Origin: Breviolum minutum Mf 1.05b.01
Lineage: Eukaryota > Sar > Dinophyceae > Suessiales > Symbiodiniaceae
Direction of reading: 5' to 3'
Length of the DNA: 64,000 nucleotides
NCBI GenBank assembly: GCA_000507305.1
Contig: DF239281.1
Location: 1 to 64,000, forward strand
Position 1 is the first letter of the stretch, and the number at the start of each line of letters is the position of its first letter. Made by a program: the position numbers and the translations under genes. Below the pieces are notes generated by a model. The model made no database searches and was not told the origin of the DNA. It was given only the letters and a program-made list of their open reading frames with translations. Shown here piece by piece: positions 46,289 through 58,200 of this stretch.

Positions 46289-49200
46289 TCGGTGAAAGGT
46301 ACCTTGGGCATGGTACAAGGCTGGGGACTTTGCAACAGATGATGAAGTTGTGGTTTGCGCTTCCTTAGTGTTCGGCCATGTACTTAGTGTACTTGGTCCC
46401 AACTGCCACACAGTTGAAATTCTGAATATACGAGAGTTGTGAGGGAAAGGCAAGACACACACACACACACACACATCTTGTAAATGCGTCGAGCCCTTGC
46501 CAGCATCTTATTGGAGAACACAAAACTGATACAAATTTGGCAAGGCGTGATATTTCCCTGCATGGGAAATATCCTGGGTGTGATCCTTTTCCTCCGTGGT
46601 CCTTGGACACTTGGATGGAAGTCCAAGTTTGGATCGATTTTTCTTGTCTCATAGGCCTGGGTTTGGTGCAAAAGTCTTTTCTACAGAAGAATCCAGCACA
46701 CATGTCAAAGAGGGAAACATGACCGAAATCATTTGTTGCCATGGTACACCTCTTGCGGGCATTTTCTGAATTTCTCAAAACCCCTGAGTCAAACTCTGAC
46801 CAGGTGTCACACCTTTGACTTCGAAAGTTAGCACAATATGTGTTAGCACGTTCTGCCTGATGAATCACCAATCATGCCAAATGAGAAATGCACCAAGGAT
46901 TGTAGGAAAAGGTGGTATTTTAGAGGCTTTTGGAGTCGGTGCCGTGTGCTGCAACTGGGCGTCATTACTTGATTTTCATTGGACGAAGTCAGGAAAGCCG
47001 GGAAAGCCGCGGCTTTTTTTTGGGTGTGAAATTGTTTGTTGAAGCTTTTGCCGATTGGCAGCGAGGCACTTGTACCTTTCTTACCACTCTTAGTCTCTCA
47101 GCCATCGCCACCAACGGCAAAATCGCTGGAGGGGGTGCCTACTACCTGTGTCTTGGCATGTGTTTGGTGATATTTTTTCATTCCGTGTTCAGTTGGTTCA
47201 GAGGTGCTACCATGTTTGTGTATTTCGTAAATTGCTAAACGAAATGACACTTTTCTTTTACGCGGAGGATCTCTCGCTCTTTGGGTCCTGCGTTGGGGGC
47301 TGGAGTTGGTCTTTGCTTCTACATGGTCACTGGGCTGGCATGAGACATAAAACCTGGAATGACCCATATACATTCATGCAATAATATGCATATAAATATT
47401 ATATACATATTATATTCATACTGCATACACACACAATATATGTGTCCCTATCACTAGCCAACATAGCAAGGACACGTTGCTCCAGCTCTGTGGCTCATGA
47501 GCTCGGCCCTTGTGGGACCAGCTCTAGAACTTGTTAGGGAAGCTCGGTTCTGGTTCACCTCTCCCAGTGGGTGTCCCGTCGCTTCTTTAGTGCTGCTGGC
47601 CATAGGCGTTGGGGCTTGCTGCTTTGGATTTGGTGTGGTCACTGGCTGCTTGTTGGCGTCTCATCGTTGCCGCAGCTGGCTTTGGCACTGCATCGTGGGA
47701 GCAAAGGATCTTTGGTTTGAACCTCAGGAGGCCGCCACCTCCTTGGAACTTCGGCGGAGGCTGCGGAGCTACCGTGCATGAGTGGCACTGCATACTGGTT
47801 GGCTGACTGGGTGGTAGCCCCTTTCTCCGGTGTCTATCATTGGTTGGTGCCCGCTGGAGATCCTGTGGTTCTGGACTATTCTTTGCTTGTTGAAGCGCAG
47901 CAAGCTTCAGCAGCTGGTGTGGGTGAAGCGGCTGACGTGGAGCCCGCTGCACCGGATCTACTTGGCCCTGAGCAGGCCCCCTTGGTTCCTTTGGTTTTGC
48001 AATCGCCTTCGAGGCCTACTCTGACCTTTGTGGATCTTGAGCCGTTTTTTATTGGGCAGTTGTTACAGGCCAAGAGTGTGGACTCATTGGCCCGTCTGTG
48101 TCCTACGTTTTTGCACCACTATCTTCACCGACCTGAACTTTCTACTGATCGTGACTGGTCTCCTGCTGCTCGGGCAACAAGGGCATTGCGTGCTGGTGTT
48201 TCGGCGGCTAGAGTGGCTGCTGGGGACTTTCACAAGCAGGCTTCCTCTTTGAAGCTGCGGGGTGAAAACTATCACTACATCGTGCTGTGCTGCCGTCAAT
48301 CTCCCGGCGGCTTCTATACCCAGGCCTATTCGGTCTACACCACCTACTTGGTCACTGCTGGAGGTTCTTTGCAGCGTGGGAGTGTTTCTCACGCCTTTGA
48401 GTCTGCAGTTGAGGTTGAGATTTTTCTTCGTGGAGCTCATCGGCAATGGCCAGTGGAGCTCCGCCGAGAGAATTGACTTTGGAGGCCCTTGAGGCCCTGG
48501 TGGCCGCTCCTTCGGCTGCTCGGGTTCTTCCCACTTTGGTGTGGGCATCTACGGTGGAGGAGACTCAGTATAAGTTCCTGGTCCATTTGGTGAGATGCCG
48601 AAATCAAGGCTTCATGGTATGCCTGCCTCCTGGGGAGGCGACTACTGCTGCTTTGGATGTTTTGGCCGGGGCAGATCCGCCAGTGGAGGTGATGTACCAA
48701 GAGTTCACGCTGGCTTTAGAAGATGCAAAAGGCCGACGGTTCGGCACTGGAGACGTGATTTTGGCAGATTTTCCGGTGGATGCTTTGTCGGCATTCACCC
48801 GTCCTTCAAGTCTTCGTGGTGCCGCTGCTGTTGGGCTACTTCGCCTCAATGTGGATGGCACGGTGGCTCGTCCTGCTGCTCGTGCTGCTTGGGGAGCTTC
48901 GGACGAATGGATTCGAGATGGAGCCGAAGCAGACGACTCTTTGCAGGAGTACATCACTGGAGAAGAGGTTCAGGAACCAGAGTTGATCAGCTCCACTCCA
49001 AATGGTGCGGATGGTCATGCAGATGTGGTGTTGCAGTTGCAGGCGAGGATAGCAGATCTGGAACAAGCCTTGGCAGCCGCCCCTGGTCGAAGAGCTGCTC
49101 CACCAGTGGTTGGGGAGCCGCAACCTCAACAAGCTCAGCCCGCCTACTTGTTTCATCCAGCTCAACAGCAGAACACGGTCGATCCCACTACAATGGCTCA

Positions 49201-52200
49201 GTTGCGGGCCATGGCCGGCCCCCCGCCGGCTCGGTTGTCCAGGTTGGGACGGGACGTCTCTCAGCACATGGCCACTCCGGCCCAGAACCTTCGTGCAGAA
49301 GCCGATGCAGGCGTGATCGACGAGGAGGAAGTGGCAGAGGCCATAGGCCAATCTTCAGATCCTCTACATCGCTTGTTGGCGTTGCAAATGAAGCAGACCG
49401 CAGCCCTGGCAAGCCGGTTGACTTCCAAGCAGCCCCTCGACAGAATCAGTGCCGTGCTGGGCAACGACTCCGGGCAGTCATCAAGCGGAGTGAAAGGTTG
49501 CGTGGCAAGAGATGTCTACTTGAGAACGATGGAGGACATTCAGCTGACAGGCAAGCAGATTCTCGCCAATGCAGCTTCAGACCTGGGGCTCTCTCCGAGC
49601 CAACTTCACAGCGGCATCATGCGGGAGTATGTGGAGAGGAGGATGCCTCTTGGAGATCATCGCCTTCTTTCTCACATGGCGCAGTTTCTTGCAGTGGGGT
49701 GGCAGTGGAGCTTCGAGCAGGACAACGACATGGCGATGGGCTTGATGGCCAGAGGATTGATGATGGTGGAGCAAATCGCCATCGATCAAGGCCGGGTGCA
49801 GTTCGCCTGGCTGTTAGCTGCAATGCCAGATCCAAACCTGCAGACGATTGCCATGAACAAGAAGAGGGTGGGCCTTCGTCCCTATGCCAAACTGGCATGT
49901 GCTCCCTGGGTGGCGGGAAACATAGCGTTTCTGAAAGATTTGGACTATCTGGAAAACCGTCTCAAGGGGGCAAAGCCAGTGGAGGACAAGGAGGAGTCCG
50001 AGGAGCTCGCCAAGGCGAAGAAGTGGAAGAAGAAGCGCAATGGCCAAAAACCGGAAGGTGCGGACCAGAGCACTTCGTGAGTTCAGAGGAGCATGAGGGA
50101 AGTTTTTCGCAGGGCAACAGTCCCGCATTAGCAGATAGTGCACAGTTGATAGGTTGCAGCAAGGTAGCGAATAACACTTATTCCGAGGGTTGTAATTTCA
50201 ATGATGCTTCTGCTGATTTTGTTAAACATAGTGTCCCTGATAGAGATCTTCCTTCATTTGAGCCCGGAGCTAAACCAATTAGTTTTTTAAGGTTGTTGCA
50301 AACTGTCATAGTTCAGGCATCAGCTGCCCATATCGGCCTGAATCATTTTATTCGTCGGTCGTTGCAGCCGGTGTCATCCCGCTTCGTGTACAATGCCCCC
50401 CGGGGCGTTGATTTGTGGCCTTGTCCCATGCCCCTGTGGAGTTGGACGGGTTCCTTTCACCCATCACCGCGGCGGCGCCAGCGCCGGTTGTTTTTGCAAG
50501 TCAGGGCCAGTCTGCTTCAAAGAATCATTGGTGTTTTAAACTGGGAATGTCTTGGGCATCCGGTTGAACCCCCTAAGGAAGCTTGTGCGGGTTTTGGTTT
50601 TTCTGATGAGCAGATAGATATGATTGCTAGGCTGGAACGCCTGATTGATCATTTTTTGCAAGCCGGTCCGCTGTCTGCGCATGAGCTCGGACGTAGTGGT
50701 GAAAAATTCAATCATCTGATTCGTGCATCGCAGGAACTGCCCGAGTTTCGGGAAGTGGACCTCCTTGAATTAACTCGGGAAATTGCAAGTCATCTTACCC
50801 CCTATTCCAAGCCAAAGGGTGATAGGGGATCTGAAGCTTTTGCACCCACGAACAACGCGTCTTTCAGTGATTTGGGTACTTCTGACTCCATGCCTCGGTC
50901 GGTTGCTAAGCCAGTGATTGCTGATAGGATTAAGTGGGAGCATAGCCCAAATTTTGATCCACTTCCTTTTTTTGAAGATCCCATTGTAAAGGATGCTTTC
51001 TTGGACCCGAAGAATGTTAAACTTCCTCCTGAGAGTTGGCCCCATCAACCTAGGGGAAAAGTTCATTGTTCTCGAAAAGAGTTGTTAGCACTTGCCACTA
51101 AATGGGATTCTAAGGGAGCTTGCCAAATTTTTAGGAAGGATCAGATTTTGTTTGAAGAGGCAGTCGGAATTTTTGCAGTTCCAAAGGATGAAACATACGA
51201 TCGTCTCATTTTAAATCCTCAGACCGCCAACAGCCGTCTTCAGAAATTCTCGCATTACACCAGGGAGCTTGCGCCCGGATCGATGTTTTCTTTGATTTGG
51301 CTGCAGGAGGGGCAGTGTTTTCGGGTCTCAGCCGACGACCTAGCAGAGATGTATTACACCTTCAAAGTACCACTAGCTAGAGCTAAGAGAAATAGCATCG
51401 GCACTTTGTTTTCCGCTTTAGAGTTGAAACACTTGTCATGTTATGACCCAGATCAGCATTACGGACCTTGTGTAATCTCCCTCGCCGCATTGGCCATGGG
51501 GGACTCATGGGCAGTGGAGTTTGCCCAGCAGTCGCATCACAACGTCCTTCGTTATTTGGGTGGCTCGATGCTGGAACACCAGAGGGTTGCATATAGAAAA
51601 CCTTTTCCCCGTAGTGATTTTCTAGAGTGGCTTTCCATTGATGATCATATCGGTGTTCAACTTTGTTCTAGAGCCCAACTTAGGATGAAAACCCCCCTTA
51701 GGGATTCGGAGGTGTTTTCTAAAGCTGAAGTTGCCTATAAAACAGTGGGGCTTGTTCAGCACCCTAAGAAAAGACAAAGAGGGGTTACTAGTGGCATTTT
51801 TCTGGGAGCCGAAATCGATGGCATCGCCGGGCTGGTGTCAGCTCCGAGGCATCGCATTGGTGTTCTCATGCTTGTCACTCTTTTGCTGGCGAGGAAAGGA
51901 ACTGCCAGTCCCCGTCTCTTGTCGAGTGTGTTAGGCTGCTGGATTCATGTGTTGATGTTCCGCCGACCTATCATGGCCATTCTTTCTCATGCATTTTCGG
52001 ATGGAAAGGGCATTCCTCAAGATCAGATTTTTCGTCTCTCATCTGAAACTAGGAATGAGTTATTTGCATTAGGTTGTTTGGGTCCCTGTTGCACTGCCGA
52101 TCTGAGAGTTCAGGTAGCTCCCCGAGTGTTTTGCACTGATGCCAGTCCTTCCGGTGCCGGCATTTGCGAGTGTTCTGAAACACCTCATGTGGTAGCTGAG

Positions 52201-55200
52201 ATTTGGCGGCATAGTGAACAGAGGGGGTATTATACTAGGTTACTTAACCCGTCGGCCTCAGTGTTGAGCGGTTTGAATGAAGACTTTGAAGAAATTGATT
52301 TACCTGATCATGATCCAGAGCCCCTTGATTCTTCATTTCGTATCCCAGCCCCAATTTTTGAGGGAATCATTTACGATTGTTTGGAATTGTTCAGGGGCGA
52401 GGGCAATTGGTCTGACGCTCATCAACTTCTTGGTTTTCGTGTTCATCCCGGCATTGATATCAGAGGGACTGGTTTAAAGTTTGCTGACATGTTAGATGAT
52501 TCAGTGTTTCATCAGCTGATTCAATTAGCCCTCCGACGGGTTGTTGCCGATTGGCACGCTGGGCCTCCATGTTGGACTTATGGGACTTTACGTCGCCCCC
52601 GAATCCGAAGCAAACGGTTTCCAGCTGGGTTCAACATTCGTGATCCGCTGACTTATGAGCAGACTGTGTTAGCCCTTAGGACAGCCTTCATCATGAACAT
52701 TGTGCGGCTCACGGGCAGATGGTTCAGTGTCGAGCAACCCGGCTCATCCGTAATGTTTCATCTTGATATATACAAACGTATGGTAGAACAAGGTGCCATG
52801 ATTACTCGGATGTGTTTCTGTGCTTTTGGTTCTCCTTTTATGAAGCCTTCAAAATGGTTGCACAACAAGCCTTGGTTACTTCAGTTAGAACAGCCTTGCA
52901 AGTGCACGGGGCCGACTCCGCATTTCATTATTGAGGGTTCATTTACAAGGGCTTCTGTTGTTGAATTTGAGTCCCGGTGTAAGCCTTCCGTTGCGGAAGT
53001 TTACGGTAGAGCACCTAAGGCAGGCGAGCCTGTTTCGGCGTATTCTGCATCATATCCGAAGAGTCTTTGCAGAAGAATGGCAGCCGGCCATCAACAAGCC
53101 CGCACTGATACTGTTGCAGTGGTGCCTGCTCGGATTCATGTGCAGTCTCTCGCTCGAGTTGGCCTCAAGCCGGATCTGCCTTCGATGTCCAAAGAACCTT
53201 TAGCTGATTCTCGTCCGTTTCATCAGGACCCCGAGTGGGTTGAAGAACTAGCAGACTCCCTACCATTTAAAGAATTGTGCAGGTACAAGTTCAGGAAACA
53301 AGGTCACATCAATGTTCTTGAGTGCAGGGTTCATAAAACATGGCTTAAGCATTGTGCCAAGAAATATCCAAATTCTCGTGTTTTAGCCTTGCTTGATTCA
53401 CGTGTAACCTTGGGAGCCACTTCTAAAGGTAGGAGCAGTAGCAGAGCAATGTGCCGTGTTCTTCAGGGGTCTTTAGGGTATATACTTGGGGGTGGTCTTT
53501 ATCCAGGTGGTCTTCATATCTGTTCAGCAAAGAATCGTAGCGATGGACCTTCACGCAACAAACCTGTGCCTCCTCGGAATAAGGATGAACCTGAATGGCT
53601 TGTGGCACTTCGTGCTCGTGACTATTCCAAGTTTGACAAGGTGGTTGCTTCCTCTCGGTTTACCAAACTGGAGGCTCGGTGGCTCCGTTTTTTGCTACTT
53701 TTGGGAGGAGATATAGAGACCAATCCAGGTCCACTCAGACGTGCAAAGGACCGTGGCCCTCGAGGTCCCCTCGACTTGACCGTCGGGTTTAGACCAGTGA
53801 CCTCGAAGAGGATGAACAGCTGTGTGGCTGACTTTGCAGTCTGGCTTCGACGTGAGCTTCATTTGGAGCTGGATGCAATCATGTGGGATGTCCAAGCTGC
53901 ACCTTTAGCGCTGCGGGCTTATGGGATGTGGCTCTTCGCATCTGGCGCTGCGAGGTATCGTTTTGTCTACACGCTGACAGGCATTCAAGATGGCTATCCT
54001 CATCTTCGCCCCTTTATGTCTTCAGCTTGGCAGGTTGACAGAAAGTGGCAGCAGCATGAACCAGGGGCCTGCCGCCCCGTTCTTTCGGAGCCCATCATGA
54101 AGGCTATTTGCAGTGTTGCCCTCCTTTGGCATTGGCACCGCTGGTTAGCTGTGACTTTGGTGGGATTCCTGGGAATGTTGCATCCCGCTGAATTCCTTTC
54201 ACTTACGCGTGGTGACATTCTTCTACCGCGTGACACCCTGGTGGAAAAGGCTGTGATGTACATTTTCATTCGTTGCCCTAAGACATCTAGGTTCGCACGA
54301 CGACAACATTGCAAGGTTGACGATCCTTTGGCTGTGCAATTCATCGACAAGCTGATCGGCAATTGCAATGGGAGGGATTTGATCTTTCCTGCTGGTGTGA
54401 CTGCATATCGTCGTCGCTGGAACGCGATTCTGGGCAAGCTTGGCATTCCCCATCTTCAGCAGCATGATGGCTGCACACCTGCTGTGTTGCGGGGGTCGGG
54501 TGCCACGCACATGTTTTTACGAACAGAGGACATTCCTCGTGTTCAGTGGAGGGGCAGGTGGGCCCAAGCTAAAACATTGGAGTTCTACATCCAAGAAGCT
54601 GCAGCTCAATCAATGCTGGCTCGATTAGCTCCTGAAGCTTTCAAGCAAGTGAAGTTCTTCAGTCAGTTTGCTGCTCCTTTGATGTCGGCTTTTTGTGTTG
54701 TTGATTCTCAAAGCAATTCAGAGGCGGATAGTGCATTTTGATGTTTTCAGCTCTGGATGGCCTATGGTTTTTCAGTTCCAACCAAAAGCTTTTTATCCAT
54801 TGCTGGCCGATCGCCGATCTGTCTCTGCAAACTGCAGAGTTGGGAATCTTTGTCCGAGCGGGAAAAAGGAGCGGAGTGATATATATATACATTGTGTATG
54901 CATATATATATATGTAAGTAAATATGTGTAATATATGTCCAAAAACACATGAATGGATCAATCATATGGAATGATGCAATCATTCATGATGACGACATAA
55001 GAAGGGAAGCTGAGTGTGGCAGTTGACCCCCCCTTTCCGTTGATCCCAAGGCAAATTCTATTGGAGCTGCCATGTATTTCATGGGTTGCAACTTGGCATC
55101 CAAGCAGTTGGGGGAAAAAAGTGGCGAAGTTTTAAACGTTTTCAGCTGATTGTGAGGCGTGGAAGCCTGGGAAATAGCGCAGCCGAACTATCAGCTGCTG

Positions 55201-58200
55201 GGTGTGAAGGATGTAGCAGTGTAGTATATGCAAAGTTGGGATGTTTCACTTTGGTATTTTGATCCGTGCTCGCATTCAGAACCAGTGCAATGTTCATAAA
55301 GCCTAGGATTGGCGAGATTGGCGATTTGAACAATGTCCGACTGACGGGCTATTTGATCCTAGTCGTTGCTGTTTTGATCATTTTTGGTGGCATCAAGCAC
55401 CTTGGCTACATGGAAGCCATGGAAGCTAGGCACGTTTTCGGTGAAAGTCCGAAAAACAGGTGGAATCTCACGCCAACGCCCCGACGCCCTAGGTACGTTT
55501 CACGCTTGGGAACGTTGTTCCTCATGGTAGTGCTGTCATGAGCTGAGCGCGGAAGTTGTTTTCTGTTTTTTTGAATTCACGGTGTAAGTGTGGCACCTCT
55601 GGAGGTTCGTGATTTTATGTATGTACGTGGGATGCCTCATGGGTCCTACGGAGGGCAGGCCTGCCACTTTTAATGTAACTTGGCTTCTTCTGTACCGTAT
55701 GCTTTTTGGTACACAACAGTTGACATACAGTGAAAATGTGAGGTGCCAATTGTGGCAGAAGATGGATCCACCTATGAGAAGACACTGGAGTGGACAGGCA
55801 ACCCTCGGATTAATGGGATTTTCCGAATTCGTTTTTAAAACATTTTTGCAAATGATTTCCTTTTCCAACACGCAATCGTCTCGAAGGTCCTACTGCAGCC
55901 TCTTTCAACGACAACTGGAAGTCGGCGTGGGATGCACCACAACTGGCCTTTCCAAAGGATACCACTGAGTGCCTGGCTTGAAAGATGCTCGAAGGGTTCA
56001 AGTTTTGAGTACCTAAACCAAGTCTCCATTTCATCCTTGTGTTTTCATCTAGTATGCAGTATGTATGAAGTGAATCAAATACTATTATGAAGAATACATT
56101 TCTCGCAGTGATTTTTGTGCTTCAACCCTAGGATCCTTATGAAAAAACCGATGAACTCTGATCCTCGTATGAACTGTTACTTGTTGGCCCAGGTACAGCT
56201 TCGTGAACATGATGGGCTTGTATTTTCCCTCGGTCACGGGCATCATGGCGGGCGCCAACCGATCTGCTGACCTGGCAGATCCCACCAAAGCCATCCCCAA
56301 AGGGTGCGGCACTTGGAGGTCGAGATGTTCGATGTCAAGACGTGATGCAAACTGAGAGATGAAATTGAAAATGAAAAAAAATAATGATACATAAAACATC
56401 ATAAAACTGTGGAAACACAAAATTTGTGTCTTTTTTTCAGCTTTTTGCATCTGCTTGGGTTTGTCAGCCATCAGCCCCTGCGATGGCGGTACGGTTTCAT
56501 TAAGAGATTTTTTTGCATGTCAGAAAAAAGTGATGTTGTCATAATTCGCTTTGGAAGCTAAGGACTCTCTTCGCACAGATGTTCACCAGTTTCATTTACC
56601 TCTCATTTATTTTTGTACCTTGGCTTCTTTGCAGCTTTGACCGAGTGCAAAGGTTGACCAGTTTGAGGGAAGTCCTGAAGTCCAGGTCTTTGGAAGCATT
56701 GCGCCGAGAGAGACCTTGCTGAACGACAAGTTCTTCGTGTCTCGGCGCCACGTTGACTGCCTTGTTTGCGTTGCCTGCACTGAGAAGCGAGGCGGCCACA
56801 TCAGCGTTTCCATTGAAGGAGGCACAGGATGGCACAGGGTAAGACATGTGTATGATGTCATTGGGGTGACATTTTGGCATCACCAGGCATGACAGTATGC
56901 GATTTATTCGGAGATTCACGTCATGTCATAGCAGTATTTGTGGTATGCGACATCAATCGGGATTCCATGCCTTCTGTGTCTTCTGTAGGTGGTGATCTAT
57001 GGTGTTATGGCCTCGAGTCTTGGTGCTGGACTCAATTCTTTGGTTTCAGGAGATGGGAGGGTCGCTTGTGGGTGGCTTTGTTGTTGCTTGGTGGCGTTTT
57101 GCCCCGTTTCGTTGCTTTTGTTCTTTTTTGACAGGAACCAAGTTACTAAGTGCCATTGCTGGTGATGGCACACTACCCATTCTGCGTTTCTTCAAGGCGG
57201 TGTCTCGGCTGCCAGAGCTCTGTTGCATTCTCTTGCCATGTGGCGATTTTCAATGAAACTCGTCTCAGCCGAGGCTCCTGGCAAAGAACCACGCCTTGCG
57301 CTGCTTGTGCCTGGACTCGGCAAGATCCAGCAAGGGACAGGAAGTCACAGGAAGCCATACGAAGGGAGACAAGATACAAGATGACCAGTTCTTACACTTG
57401 ATTCTCGATATCAGAGTGGTGTATACTGAATGATTTTGATACTCCGCTAGCATGATACTTCAGATTTTTTTGATGCTCCCAACAACTTCTCATGGAAATG
57501 ACCACCCACAGATTTTTGTGCAAAGTGTTGGGTAAATTTTGACTAGCTCAAGGCAAGTGGTGCACTTTGCGCCCTTTCCATCACCATTGGCGAGCCGCGA
57601 ACTCAGCTTGGGTCGGTTGGCAAAGGTTGTCGTTGTGAGCAGTTGTGCCTCATTCGCCACGTGAAGTCGACGAGGTTGAATGCCATTGCACCTTTACTGA
57701 CGATGTTTTTTCTCATGTGCTACACATGCGTCGCTCGGAAGAACTTAGCAAACTGGTGAATGACATGTTTTTTCATCCTGTTTCCACCACTGCATCTTTG
57801 GAGGTCTGATCATCAGCGATGTGGTCACCTGGCATGGCATGTTTCTCACCTGAGGTCAACATGTCATGTACCATCCTGCACTTTGTGAGCGATCCCAACT
57901 GGAGACCAACTTTCCGCTATCACCATTGGTCCATTTCGTTGATTGCGGCCGCATTGTGTGCCAAATGCTCAGAGCATCCGCATGAAACACAACGACACAA
58001 AAACGACTAAAACGAGATGAAATTTTCTATGCCATTTCTTCAGTTTCTTCACTTTCGTTGATCTTCTTTTCAATTTTCTTGAGGTGTGGATGATGTTTGC
58101 CATGGCTGCCGTCATTGCCATGGCAGTGTCTCATCTCAATCCGACCGCCATAGCGACCGACTGACCGACTGACCGACGACATCTGGATCCGTTGTCACGA

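Larger units (their letters stand above)
47380..54960 (+). mobile_element. DIRS-like tyrosine-recombinase retrotransposon (limits approximate)
   Basis: A 7.2-kb coding block has four overlapping ORFs, then RT, split RNase H with an inserted methyltransferase-like domain, a 2A motif and a tyrosine recombinase. There is no integrase, protease or LTR pair, so it belongs with YR-retrotransposons, which integrate by recombinase through a circular intermediate. Termini were not defined. A/T-rich blocks with TATGCATATA and AATATATGT(GT)CC occur on both sides (47385-47450 and 54880-54945) and may mark the ends. It sits inside an intron of the SLC12 gene on the same strand. Frames are intact over the whole length, suggesting a young copy. 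Confidence 0.85.

Noticed and set aside
48595..50080. First ~495 codons of the long plus-strand frame as part of the polymerase
   Set aside because: This stretch overlaps the Gag-like ORF3 in another frame and reads as Ser/Arg/Cys/Gly-rich low-complexity text, the signature of an out-of-frame GC-rich gene. Real pol text begins around 50.08 kb.
47380..54960. Interpreting the 47-55 kb element as an LTR (Gypsy/Copia) retrotransposon
   Set aside because: No protease, no DDE integrase and no flanking LTR pair; a tyrosine recombinase replaces the integrase.
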